Assembly (NCBI GenBank): GCA_949472775.1 | Contig: CASWVG010000025.1 | Coordinates: 1 to 37,268 of the forward strand | DNA from: an uncultured Lachnospiraceae bacterium | GTDB lineage: Bacteria; Bacillota; Clostridia; Lachnospirales; Lachnospiraceae | Direction of reading: 5' to 3' | DNA: 37,268 nucleotides | Shown here: piece by piece, positions 1-7,527 of the stretch | Layout of the letters: each line of letters starts with the position of its first letter | Numbering within the stretch: position 1 is the stretch's first letter | Translations under genes and position numbers: made by a program | The notes under the pieces: model-generated | What the model was told of the DNA's origin: nothing | The model's database searches: none | What the model saw: the letters and a program-made list of their open reading frames with translations, nothing else

Positions 1-105
1 AACGCGAAAAGTACTTCTAAAGCTCAGCAGCAAAGGCTGCTTCGCCAGGAAGTACTAAGTTTCGCGTAGGAGAATGCCCCAAGTGCAGGCATTCTCCGTG
101 AATGG
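1..105 (+). repeat. Structured repeat module, copy 1
   Basis: First of three copies of a module that can fold into a long compound hairpin followed by a second hairpin. Positions 2-9 pair perfectly with 60-67 and 10-17 with 49-56. An inner 6-bp hairpin (26-31 with 36-41, loop AAAG) sits inside. The second hairpin pairs 69-78 with 88-97 (GGAGAATGCC/GGCATTCTCC). The module ends in AATGG. The window starts inside or at the edge of this copy, so further copies upstream cannot be excluded. Copy 2 follows with a period of 132 nt. Folding is read by eye from perfect complementarity; whether it acts as RNA or DNA is unknown. Confidence 0.75.
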
Positions 106-132
106 TTTACATTGTTGCAATTTTCTGGTAAA

Positions 133-236
133 AACGCGAAAAGTACTTCTAAAGCTCAGCAGCAAAGGCTGTTTCGCCAGGAAGCACTAAGTTTCGCATA
201 AGAGAATGCCCAAAATACGGGTATTCTCCGCATGGA
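133..236 (+). repeat. Structured repeat module, copy 2
   Basis: Near-identical tandem copy of the module at the window start, with about four transitions in the first 78 nt. Some changes keep pairing as G-U (inner hairpin, second hairpin 202-211 with 219-228); others leave single A-C mismatches in the long stem. It ends in CATGG, where the ATG at 232 is in frame with the kinase gene. It lies in what should be the kinase promoter or leader, so it could act on transcription or translation of the kinase, or be a dispersed palindromic repeat that landed there. Confidence 0.75.
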
Positions 237-261
237 ATTAAAAAACAGGGAGAACGGGAAC

Positions 262-1569
262 ATGGAAGGACAGTTGAAGAGCGGAACGGTTCTCACTTCC
301 GAGAGCGGAAGCCGGTATACGGTAAAACAACTGCTTGGCGCCGGCGGACAGGGGGAAGTATATTCTGTGGAAGCCGGGAATAAGCTGTATGCTCTCAAGT
401 GGTATTACAAAAATACGGCCACCAAAAACCAGAAAGAAATTCTGGATAATTTGATTCAGAGCGGCCCGCCGGATGCGTCTTTCCTGTGGCCGCAGGATAT
501 GATCTTTCGGGCATACGGGGAATCCTTTGGCTATATCATGCCGCTTCGCCCTAAAAATTACAGAAGCATTGTGGATATGATGAAGAGAAAGGCGGAGCCT
601 TCCTTTTTCTGCCTTTGCAGGGCAGCGTATCATCTGACCAGAGGGTATCATGCGCTGCATGGAAAGGGTTACAGCTATCGCGATATTTCCTTTGGCAATG
701 TCTTTTTCGATCCCGATACGGGCGATGTATTGATCTGCGATAACGACAACGTTTCTTACAACGGAGCGAAAACCGGTGTGTACGGTACGCCCCGCTTTAT
801 GGCACCTGAAATTGTGACAGGGAAAGAGAAGCCTTCACGGAACACGGATCTCTTTTCGCTGGCGGTGCTGCTCTTTTATATGTTTATGTTAAACCATCCT
901 TTGGAGGGAAAGAGAGAGGCGCGGATCAAGTGCATGGATATTCATGCCATGAACATGCTGTACGGGACGGATCCGCTGTTTATTTTTGACCCGGACAACA
1001 AGGACAACCGGCCCCTTGCCGGATATCAGGACAATGCCCTTATTTTCTGGGATCTGTATCCGCAGCAACTGCGGGATCTGTTTACCACATCTTTCACCGT
1101 GGGTCTCAGACAGCCCAACCGTCGGATTACGGAGGGGAAATGGATGGAGACTTTTGCGAATCTCATGTCCGGCATGATGCCTTGCCAGAACTGCGGCAGC
1201 GAGGTGTTCTACGATGCGCAGAAGGAAGAAAACGGTGTCGCGCACACTTGCTGGGGGTGCCAGAAGGCAGTAACTGTTCCGCCAAAGATTGTGATTGGCA
1301 AAAGCGTTGTGCTGCTGATGTCCAACACGAAACTGTACCGGCATCACATTGAGGGAAATTATGATATGGAGACGAAGGTCGGAGAAGTGGTACAGAATCC
1401 GGCAAACCCGAAGCTGTGGGGGATTAAAAATCTGTCCGGGGATAACTGGACTTACATTAAGGCGGACGGCGCGCAGGTTCCCGTGCCGCCGGGGCGTTCG
1501 GCAGCGATTGCCATGGACACGAAGATCGACTTTGGACAGGTGACAGGAGAATTTCATGGAGGGGCATGA
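262..1569 (+). CDS. Ser/Thr protein kinase with C-terminal zinc ribbon (TerY-P-type triad kinase)
   Basis: 435-aa cytoplasmic protein kinase, the kinase arm of a kinase / vWA / PP2C triad. Seen: glycine loop GAGGQGEV near residues 26-33, ATP-binding lysine K46 in ALK, catalytic loop YRDISFGN (D141, N146), DND at 160-162 in place of DFG, and an APE motif at 181-183. A four-cysteine zinc ribbon follows (C308, C311, C330, C333). The last ~90 residues look like a beta-rich, perhaps FHA-like tail (inference). The ATG at 262 has GGGAG about 9 nt upstream; an in-frame ATG at 232 directly abuts the second repeat module and lacks such a site. The stop overlaps the next gene. Catalytic residues are intact, so it is probably an active kinase. 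Targets are unknown; the neighbouring vWA protein is the obvious candidate. Confidence 0.85.
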   Translation: MEGQLKSGTVLTSESGSRYTVKQLLGAGGQGEVYSVEAGNKLYALKWYYKNTATKNQKEILDNLIQSGPPDASFLWPQDMIFRAYGESFGYIMPLRPKNYRSIVDMMKRKAEPSFFCLCRAAYHLTRGYHALHGKGYSYRDISFGNVFFDPDTGDVLICDNDNVSYNGAKTGVYGTPRFMAPEIVTGKEKPSRNTDLFSLAVLLFYMFMLNHPLEGKREARIKCMDIHAMNMLYGTDPLFIFDPDNKDNRPLAGYQDNALIFWDLYPQQLRDLFTTSFTVGLRQPNRRITEGKWMETFANLMSGMMPCQNCGSEVFYDAQKEENGVAHTCWGCQKAVTVPPKIVIGKSVVLLMSNTKLYRHHIEGNYDMETKVGEVVQNPANPKLWGIKNLSGDNWTYIKADGAQVPVPPGRSAAIAMDTKIDFGQVTGEFHGGA

Positions 1570-2759
1570 TAACAGGTATGGAAGACGATAAGATTCTGGC
1601 GGACATGGTACGCGACTATTCCGACGCGCTTTCAGACAGAAAAAGGCTGCAGGCTCTTCTTCTGGATTTTTTTCCGCAGGACAGACGGAAAAGAAATCTT
1701 CTGATGATTGTATTTGACGATGGTATTGTGGACGAAATGAGGGAGCTTTCCCGGATTGATAAAATGACGCTGCACCGCTTTGTCAGATCTATTGAGATGG
1801 GATATGACATCCGGACGAAAAGCGCCGAGTCTGCTGTTGTGGCATGGGTAAAAGCGCTGGGACTTTCCATGGAAGAGAAAGAGGAACAAAAGAAAGAAAC
1901 GGATATATCTGTCGGCAGACAGGAAGCGTTTCCGCTTGTGAAAAAAGAGTGGGAACCCTGTGAGAGCGATAGTCTGTATGAATATGAGGAGACCTCAAGA
2001 GGACTTCGGATTCTTAAATATGATGATTTTGACGAGCCTGTTGTGGTGATTCCCAATGTTATCGAAGGGAAAAAGGTGATTGCGGTCGGCAACTATGCCT
2101 TTAAAGGATGTGTCGGCATCGAGAAGATCATTGTTTCCGAGGGAATTGAGATTCTGGGAAACGGCGTATTCTTAAACTGCAGGGGCTTAAAGGAAGTTTC
2201 TCTTCCGACATCGCTGCGGGGAATCGGCAGTACGGACGCAACAGGCTGTCCCAAAATCCTTGGCAGCGAGATCAAATATGAGGGCGCGTTTGAGTACAGC
2301 GGGCTGGAATCCGTAATGGTGCCGGAAGGCGTAAAATATGTCGGAGAAAACTGTTTTGCCGGCTGCGGGCAGCTGAAACGGGCAGTACTGCCCGACAAAC
2401 TGAAAGAAATCAAAGAAAATACATTCCGTTGGTGTAAAAGCCTGCGGGAGGTGACGCTTCCCCGGGAATTGGATGTGGTAAGAATATCGGCGTTTGAAGG
2501 TTGTGACACTTTGCAGACAGTTGACATTCCGGAAGGAGTGACCGCCATTGAGGAGGGTGCTTTTGCGGGATGTAAAAGTCTGGAAAGCATTTATATACCG
2601 GATTCTGTGACAGAAATCGGCGGTGGAAAAGGGACAGGCTTTCTGAAAACGTTCGGAGAACCAGATGAACGGCACGAGAATTTTACAATCCGCTGTCATA
2701 TCGGTTCTTATGCGATGCAGTATGCCAGAGCATGGCAGATCAGATGCGAACGCGCATAG
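1566..2759 (+). CDS. Leucine-rich-repeat (BspA-like) protein with helical N-terminal domain
   Basis: 397-aa protein with no signal peptide or membrane segment, so probably cytoplasmic. Residues 1-105 are helical and end in a VVAWVKALGL segment; I have seen similar domains in multidomain Firmicute signalling proteins (memory only). Residues ~115-155 are a charged linker. From ~160 to 375 there are BspA/LRR_5-type repeats (recurring GAFxGCxxLxxVxxP), interrupted near residue 220 by a divergent segment. The ATGA overlap with the kinase stop indicates translational coupling; an ATG at 1578 is an alternative start. The stop codon touches the first stem of repeat copy 3. LRR proteins are usually binding scaffolds, so it may present substrates to the kinase/phosphatase pair (inference). 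Confidence 0.75.
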   Translation: MITGMEDDKILADMVRDYSDALSDRKRLQALLLDFFPQDRRKRNLLMIVFDDGIVDEMRELSRIDKMTLHRFVRSIEMGYDIRTKSAESAVVAWVKALGLSMEEKEEQKKETDISVGRQEAFPLVKKEWEPCESDSLYEYEETSRGLRILKYDDFDEPVVVIPNVIEGKKVIAVGNYAFKGCVGIEKIIVSEGIEILGNGVFLNCRGLKEVSLPTSLRGIGSTDATGCPKILGSEIKYEGAFEYSGLESVMVPEGVKYVGENCFAGCGQLKRAVLPDKLKEIKENTFRWCKSLREVTLPRELDVVRISAFEGCDTLQTVDIPEGVTAIEEGAFAGCKSLESIYIPDSVTEIGGGKGTGFLKTFGEPDERHENFTIRCHIGSYAMQYARAWQIRCERA

Positions 2760-2873
2760 TGGGAAGTACTTCTAAAGATGTCCCACAATAGGACAGAGGC
2801 AAAGCCAGCAAAGCTGACTCAGAAGTGCCAGATCCCACCAGGGAGAATGTCTAAACAAGGCATTTCCACATGG
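2751..2873 (+). repeat. Structured repeat module, copy 3 (diverged)
   Basis: Third copy, between the LRR and vWA genes. It shares the AAGTACTTCTAAAG core with copies 1 and 2. The outer stem is now GTGGGA (2759-2764) with TCCCAC (2833-2838), where copies 1 and 2 have ACGCGAAA/TTTCGCGT: different sequence, same pairing. GTACTTCT (2766-2773) pairs with AGAAGTGC (2821-2828) using one G-U. Two small AAA-loop hairpins lie inside (near 2798-2806 and 2806-2815). The second hairpin pairs 2842-2849 with 2861-2867, and the copy again ends in ACATGG. The ribosome binding site of the vWA gene lies just downstream. Confidence 0.7.
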
Positions 2874-2897
2874 ATAAGATAAGGAGGGCAATAGATC

Positions 2898-3611
2898 ATG
2901 GGAGAAATGAAAAGACCGGGAGGAGAGCTGGCGAGCAGACCGCTACACTTTTTTTGGATTGTGGACTGTTCCGGCTCCATGTATGGAGAGAAGATCGGCA
3001 CGGTGAATCATGCCATCCAGTCCACCATACCGGAGATGGTATCTGCAGCGGAAAATAATCCGAACGCGCAGTTGATGATCAGGACTCTGAAATTTTCTAC
3101 CGGGGCTTCATGGGTGACAAGCAATCCTGTCAAAGTGGAAGATTTTGCGTGGGACGATCTGGAAGCGGCCGGTGTGACAGATTTGGGAAAGGCATTTGAA
3201 CTGCTGGCGGCGCAGCTTACGATTCCGCCGATGTCAGACAGGGCGCTTCCGCCCGTACTTGTTCTTTTGTCCGACGGACAGCCTACGGACGACTATAAAA
3301 AGGCGCTTTCAGAGTTAAAGAAACTGCCTTGGGGGAAAAAGGCGGTCAAGATCGCCATCTCTATCGGGCAGGATGCGGACGATGCCGTTTTAGAGGAATT
3401 TACGGGAAATAAGGAGCTTGTGCTGCAGGCAAACAATGCGGCGGCACTCACTAAGATGATCAAATGGGCGTCCACAGCGGCATCTCTTGTCTCCGCGCCT
3501 GCAAGCATCGCGGCTGATGCGGCGGGGCAGGATGGAGACGCGCCGGTCATTGTTGATATGGGCGGCAGGATTCCCGATCTGGATGATATTCAGGAAGGTG
3601 ACGTCTGGTAG
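2898..3611 (+). CDS. von Willebrand factor A domain protein (TerY-like)
   Basis: 237-aa vWA protein with a complete metal-ion-dependent adhesion site: DCSGS at 23-27, T94/D95 and LLSDG with D126. No signal peptide, so cytoplasmic, as in TerY-like proteins and unlike secreted vWA proteins. The C-terminus (GGRIPDLDDIQEGDVW) is an acidic tail without zinc cysteines; the TerY-C-type zinc domain that can be fused to such proteins is encoded separately at 4574. AGGAGGG lies about 9 nt before the ATG. The PP2C gene follows after 39 nt. In TerY-P triads the vWA protein is thought to be the scaffold or target of the kinase and phosphatase (family knowledge); that role here is inferred from context. 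Confidence 0.85.
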   Translation: MGEMKRPGGELASRPLHFFWIVDCSGSMYGEKIGTVNHAIQSTIPEMVSAAENNPNAQLMIRTLKFSTGASWVTSNPVKVEDFAWDDLEAAGVTDLGKAFELLAAQLTIPPMSDRALPPVLVLLSDGQPTDDYKKALSELKKLPWGKKAVKIAISIGQDADDAVLEEFTGNKELVLQANNAAALTKMIKWASTAASLVSAPASIAADAAGQDGDAPVIVDMGGRIPDLDDIQEGDVW

Positions 3612-3650
3612 CAGTGTGAGAATTTGTACTTGATGGAAAGGGTGCGGCAT

Positions 3651-4481
3651 ATGATACGAAGCGTATTCGGCGCGTCCGTACAGGGCGCATCCCATATACG
3701 AAACGGCAGGGAATGTCAGGACAGTCTGAAGAAGGTGGTAAAAGATTCCGGTGCGGTGATTCTGTCCGTGGCGGACGGACATGGCAGCGATTCCTGCCCT
3801 TACAGCAAGACCGGATCCTTTGCGGCGGTCAATGTATTCTGCAAAATCATGGGAGAGTATCTGGATACTTATGCCGGACAGCCGGAAATGCTCTTTACCT
3901 TTTTAAAGCGGGAGGGAGATACCAAGATCGCGCAGGAGATAGACGCAGAGTGGAAGCGGAGAATCCTGCGGTTTCATGCCAGATGTAAGCGGGAAATGCC
4001 TCTTGACGAAAATCGGAACAAAGACAGGGAAGCGGTTTATAAACTGTATGGAAGCACGCTTCTGGGACTTGTCATTACGGGGGATTTTCTCTTTGCTTTT
4101 CAGCTCGGCGACGGGGACATCGTGAAGGTGTCGGAGAGCGGGGTATATAATGTAACCAAATCGGAGAAAATTCTCGGCACGGAGACCCACTCGCTCAGTA
4201 AGGCGGACGCATGGAAGAAAGCCGTAACACTGACTCGGAGGAGGGAAGAATACGAACGGTTGCCTGTCATGTACATGCTTTCCTCGGACGGGCTTTCCAA
4301 CAGTTATAAAAATGACGAAGAGTTTAAAAAGACTTGTGCGGATTATTACGTCCTGCTTAAGGAACACGGTGTGAAGGCTGTGTCCGACCAGTTGAAAACA
4401 TGGCTGCAGGAGACGAGCGAAATGGGAAGTGGCGACGATATCACGGCGTTATTTGCTTTTGAAATGGCGCAGGTTTCGTAA
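3651..4481 (+). CDS. PP2C-family protein phosphatase
   Basis: 276-aa metal-dependent Ser/Thr phosphatase that would oppose the kinase at 262. Motifs in order: ECQDS near residue 21-25, VADGHGSDS with the metal-binding D42 and G43, YGSTLLG and QLGDGDIV in the core, SSDGLSNSY and GSGDDIT near the C-terminus. These are the metal-coordinating aspartates expected of an active enzyme. The ATG at 3651 is preferred because AAAGGG precedes it by 8 nt; upstream in-frame starts at 3633 (ATG) and 3624 (TTG) have no convincing site. It is soluble, with no membrane segment. It lies in the same transcription direction as the kinase, LRR and vWA genes with short gaps. Confidence 0.85.
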   Translation: MIRSVFGASVQGASHIRNGRECQDSLKKVVKDSGAVILSVADGHGSDSCPYSKTGSFAAVNVFCKIMGEYLDTYAGQPEMLFTFLKREGDTKIAQEIDAEWKRRILRFHARCKREMPLDENRNKDREAVYKLYGSTLLGLVITGDFLFAFQLGDGDIVKVSESGVYNVTKSEKILGTETHSLSKADAWKKAVTLTRRREEYERLPVMYMLSSDGLSNSYKNDEEFKKTCADYYVLLKEHGVKAVSDQLKTWLQETSEMGSGDDITALFAFEMAQVS

Positions 4482-4573
4482 ATAGGAGCTCCCGGGTCAT
4501 ATTGCCTGAGTGATGGAAAAGTAAGTGTTTAGAGAAATTTGTTTTTGCGGGAAAGAAGCGGAGGCTATGGAAT

Positions 4574-4921
4574 ATGGAAGCGCGAATTGCTCTTTGCAAG
4601 TGTAAAGAAGGAAACAGGATATACGGCGTCCGCTTTGAGAAGATGGAGAACGGCTGGAAATATACATGGGCGTTTCCCGTGAAAGAGGCGGCGGCGAAAA
4701 GGGAGCATTATGACGAGACAAAGATTGTCGGACAGATTTTCCCCGATAGTGGGTATCCTGGCTGCCCCTATTGCAGGACGGAGGATTTCGTGATCTGCAA
4801 CTGCGGAAAGCTGAACTGCCATAACGGGAATGATACCCATTTTACATGTAACTGGTGCGGGCTGTCCGGGACACTTGGCAGTTATGACGGGGCGGGATTC
4901 GGTTCCGGTGGGGATCTGTAA
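4574..4921 (+). CDS. Stand-alone TerY-C-like zinc-binding protein
   Basis: 115-aa small protein. Residues ~61-98 carry a cysteine array CPYC (64, 67), CNCGKLNC (75, 77, 82) and CNWC (92, 95), which matches my memory of the TerY-C metal-binding domain normally fused to TerY-type vWA proteins. Residues 1-55 hold another CKC pair and a WKYTWAF segment, then the C-terminus is glycine-rich (GAGFGSGGDL). GGAGG lies 9 nt before the ATG. Being next to the vWA/PP2C pair it probably supplies in trans the zinc module missing from the 237-aa vWA protein (inference). No catalytic residues are visible. Confidence 0.65.
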   Translation: MEARIALCKCKEGNRIYGVRFEKMENGWKYTWAFPVKEAAAKREHYDETKIVGQIFPDSGYPGCPYCRTEDFVICNCGKLNCHNGNDTHFTCNWCGLSGTLGSYDGAGFGSGGDL

Positions 4922-4938
4922 AGCTATGGCAGATAATT

Positions 4939-5091
4939 GTGAAACTTGAAAATACCTCGTTAAGTGCTGACGACTTAAAAGAGGCTGCTTATGATTATAC
5001 TGTTGTACAATTATTACAGGCAATGTTGCGTTTCGCAGTTGCCTATGTCGAGAGATGGAATTGTGAAGGGAGAATAAGATGCGGACAGTAA
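4939..5091 (+). pseudogene. Short open frame, possible gene remnant
   Basis: An open frame of about 50 codons fills the gap between the zinc protein and the aldo/keto reductase and overlaps the latter's start by 13 nt. Its translation looks protein-like (NTSLSADDLKEAAYDY, then VVQLLQAMLRFAVAYVE), but I do not recognise it. There is no ribosome binding site before the GTG, and the frame is open further upstream without an ATG, so it may be the 3' end of a decayed gene. The DNA can also form a hairpin (AGGCAA 5018-5023 with TTGCCT 5039-5044) before the reductase gene. Confidence 0.25.
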
Positions 5092-6104
5092 AACTTGGTA
5101 AGACAGGGATTGAGACAAATAAGAACGCGTTCGGTGCGCTGCCGATCCAGCGGATTCCGGATGAGGCGGCGGTCACGCTTTTGAGGAAGGCATATGAGAA
5201 CGGCATGACCTTCTTTGACACGGCCAGAATGTATTCGGACAGCGAGCATAAAGTCGGGCTTGCCTTTGAGGGGATGCGGGAGAAAGTGATAATCGCTACC
5301 AAAACGGGGGCGCAGAATGCAGAAGGGTTTTGGAAAGACTTAGAGACCAGCCTTACCAATCTGAAAACGGATTACATTGATATTTACCAGTTCCACAACC
5401 CGGCATTCTGCCCGAAGCCGGGGGATGAGAGCGGTCTTTATGATGCGGCGCTCCAGGCAAAAGAGCAGGGGAAGATACGGCATATCGGCATTACGAACCA
5501 TCGCCTGGCCGTGGCGCACGAGGCCATTGACAGTGGTCTCTATGAGACATTGCAGTTCCCGTTCTGCTATCTGGCGACGGACAAGGATATTGAGCTGGTG
5601 GAGAAGTGTAAGGCGGCGGACATGGGCTTTATTGCCATGAAAGCGCTTTCCGGTGGTCTGATTACCAACTCGGCGGCGGCTTACGCGTATCTGGCACAGT
5701 ACGACAATGTGCTGCCCATCTGGGGCGTGCAGAGGGAGGCTGAGCTTGACGAATTTCTCTCTTACATAGACAATCCGCCGGCCATGACAGAAGAGATCAA
5801 GGCGTTGATCGACAAGGACAGGGCGGAGCTCTTAGGCGAATTCTGCCGGGGCTGCGGTTACTGTATGCCGTGCCCGGCAGGGATTGAGATTAGTATGTGC
5901 GCGAGAATGTCCCTGATGATCCGCCGTGCGCCATCAGCAGATTATCTGGGAGAGGTATGGCAGGAGAAAATGGGAAAGATTGAGGCATGCCTGCACTGCG
6001 GACAGTGTAAGGGCAGATGCCCCTACAATCTGGATACGCCTGCACTTCTGGCGAAGAATCTGGAGGATTACAAGAACGTGCTGGCTGGGAAGGTGACGGT
6101 GTAA
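5079..6104 (+). CDS. Aldo/keto reductase with C-terminal 4Fe-4S ferredoxin domain
   Basis: 341-aa cytoplasmic oxidoreductase. Residues 1-240 are an aldo/keto reductase barrel with the catalytic tetrad visible: D47 (FFDTARMY), Y52, K75 (IIATKTG) and H106 (YQFHNP). Residues 250-320 are a ferredoxin-like domain with CRGCGYCMPC (256, 259, 262, 265) and CLHCGQCKGRC (304, 307, 310, 314), predicted to hold two 4Fe-4S clusters. This fusion is common in anaerobic Clostridia and suggests electron exchange with ferredoxin-type carriers; the physiological substrate is unknown. GAAGGGAGAA precedes the ATG. No terminator is visible before the next gene, 21 nt downstream. Confidence 0.88.
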   Translation: MRTVKLGKTGIETNKNAFGALPIQRIPDEAAVTLLRKAYENGMTFFDTARMYSDSEHKVGLAFEGMREKVIIATKTGAQNAEGFWKDLETSLTNLKTDYIDIYQFHNPAFCPKPGDESGLYDAALQAKEQGKIRHIGITNHRLAVAHEAIDSGLYETLQFPFCYLATDKDIELVEKCKAADMGFIAMKALSGGLITNSAAAYAYLAQYDNVLPIWGVQREAELDEFLSYIDNPPAMTEEIKALIDKDRAELLGEFCRGCGYCMPCPAGIEISMCARMSLMIRRAPSADYLGEVWQEKMGKIEACLHCGQCKGRCPYNLDTPALLAKNLEDYKNVLAGKVTV

Positions 6105-6125
6105 AAAGGCGGCGGCAAGGGAAAA

Positions 6126-6824
6126 ATGAGCAGGATATTCATATGGATATGCTTCCTTACATTTCTTGTTGGCTCCAAAGTATTGGCGCAGGGACCGGGT
6201 GAAAATATAGTGGATGAGACAGAAACCGTAAAAACGCTGGAAGAAAGCTTTCGGGCGGTGCTTTTAGGGGACGAGGACTTTGTCTGTGCTGAAACATGGA
6301 GTCAAAATAAGAGAGTAAATGTTAAAAATTTCACAGAGCTGTTTCTGGATGATGTCGATGAAGAAGAGGATGGCAGTATGACAGCGGTTGTGGACAGATT
6401 TACTGTTTTGGATTTGGATGGCGATGGGGAAAAGGAAGTCATACTCTGGATCGTGGTGAATGATGCGTTGGATTATGGGTTTGAAATTCTGCGGTATCAA
6501 GAAGGAACGGTATGCGGGTATACGCTGGGTTACAGAGAGTTTATGCAGTTGAAATCAGACGGAACTTTCATTTATTCGGGAGGGTATGCAGATTGGGGAA
6601 TTGCAAAACTGCGTTTTTCAGAAGATGCCTGCCTGACAGATAGATTGTATTGCGTGGAATCTCATTATAATTCTGAACGCAACCTGGAGATACAGTATCT
6701 GGCGGACGGGGAACCGTATTCGGCGGCGGAATTTGATGATGACGTGCGCCGTCAGAACGCAAAAAGTGATGCTGTATGGTATGACTTGACAGAAGAAAAC
6801 ATAAGAAATATTTTTGAACAATGA
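6126..6824 (+). CDS. Secreted protein of unknown function with DxDGDGxxE motif
   Basis: 232-aa protein with an N-terminal hydrophobic signal segment (residues 3-20) and a plausible signal peptidase I site after VLA (21). The mature part is acidic. It has the calcium-loop-like motif LDLDGDGEKEV, often seen in secreted or lipid-anchored proteins of this bacterial group, and a YxEIQYLADGEPYS stretch near the C-terminus. The motif and a YxxDGxP segment recur in the lipoprotein at 9911, suggesting distant paralogy. AAGGGAAAA precedes the ATG. The next gene overlaps its stop by ATGA, so the two are translationally coupled. Function not recognised. Confidence 0.7.
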   Translation: MSRIFIWICFLTFLVGSKVLAQGPGENIVDETETVKTLEESFRAVLLGDEDFVCAETWSQNKRVNVKNFTELFLDDVDEEEDGSMTAVVDRFTVLDLDGDGEKEVILWIVVNDALDYGFEILRYQEGTVCGYTLGYREFMQLKSDGTFIYSGGYADWGIAKLRFSEDACLTDRLYCVESHYNSERNLEIQYLADGEPYSAAEFDDDVRRQNAKSDAVWYDLTEENIRNIFEQ

Positions 6825-7426
6825 AGAGGATGGGAAACGTTAAAAAGCGCACCATAATAATGATATTGCTGGTTGGTTTGCCATCATTGCTGGCTGCAGT
6901 GATGGCAGGCTTTCTTTTTATACCCCTTTTGAAACTGGGCATGCATCTGGATTTCTCGCAGGATTACCGTAAGGTGGAGGAAATAGAGCAGCTCAGATTT
7001 TGGGACAGATGGAGTGAAAAGGTTTACATAAGATATCCTTTTGGCCTGCGCCCCATAGAAAAGCGGGAGGAGATTCCGGCACAGAAACAGCCGGCGCTTT
7101 TCTGGCTGGAGACGGATGTGTATGACGTTACGGCATCCGGCGATCTGGCGGCATGGTATGACAGGAAAGAGAACAAGATTTTTCTCGGAAGTGTGGATGG
7201 TGAGGTTTGGGAATCTTATGAAACAGCGTATGAGGGAAAGAAACTTGCGTTTTCGCCGGATGGCAGGTACCTGCTTGTCTATGAGATTGAGTACGGCGTG
7301 TATGGGGGATATTCTACGGATGAGGAATACTGTTATTACCGGGTGATTGATCTGGAGTCTGGTGCATGGTATACGGTTTATTCCGGGTACCGGGAGTGGT
7401 TTTTAGTGTATTGGGAGGAGGAATAG
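6821..7426 (+). CDS. Membrane-anchored protein with beta-propeller-like segment, unknown function
   Basis: 201-aa protein. A single membrane helix spans about residues 12-36 (IIMILLVGLPSLLAAV and onward) and the rest is predicted outside the cell. The exported part is rich in aromatic and charged residues and contains LAFSPDGRYLLVYEIE, a pattern typical of WD40/beta-propeller blades, but too few blades are present for a complete propeller. The start overlaps the upstream stop as ATGA; an ATG at 6830 is an alternative. It probably works with the secreted protein encoded just before it. Function not recognised. Confidence 0.65.
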   Translation: MKRMGNVKKRTIIMILLVGLPSLLAAVMAGFLFIPLLKLGMHLDFSQDYRKVEEIEQLRFWDRWSEKVYIRYPFGLRPIEKREEIPAQKQPALFWLETDVYDVTASGDLAAWYDRKENKIFLGSVDGEVWESYETAYEGKKLAFSPDGRYLLVYEIEYGVYGGYSTDEEYCYYRVIDLESGAWYTVYSGYREWFLVYWEEE

Positions 7427-7432
7427 AAAATG

Positions 7433-7526
7433 TTGTAACAAACGGGATATAGAACAAAGGATATGTAATGATAACTTAGATACCGCACATAAATATAGTG
7501 ATAAAATGTCAATCCGTTTGTTACAA
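7433..7526 (+). repeat. 13-bp perfect inverted repeat flanking a 68-bp spacer
   Basis: TTGTAACAAACGG at 7433-7445 is the exact reverse complement of CCGTTTGTTACAA at 7514-7526. The right arm lies inside the start of the truncated Rpn-type frame. It could be the ends of a tiny deletion derivative of a mobile element, or a large DNA/RNA hairpin. No target-site duplication is obvious. Confidence 0.6.
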
Positions 7527-7527
7527 T
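7468..7527 (+). repeat. Promoter-like cassette, copy A
   Basis: About 60 nt here (GATACCGCACATAA, then GTCAATCCG, ending TTACAAT) align at roughly 70-75% by eye with 9817-9876. Both copies end in TACAAT, a good -10 hexamer. Copy B stands in front of a lipoprotein gene; copy A stands in front of a truncated gene, so it may be a promoter left behind after rearrangement. Confidence 0.45.

Noticed and set aside
1..236. Tandem repeats as CRISPR or type III toxin-antitoxin RNA array
   Set aside because: The unit is 132 nt with only two copies, far from CRISPR repeat size. No cas genes and no ToxN/CptN/TenpN-like toxin follows; the next gene is a kinase.
156..660. Minus-strand open frames opposite the kinase (and similar frames opposite most genes)
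   Set aside because: They are antisense shadows without ribosome binding sites or recognisable motifs.
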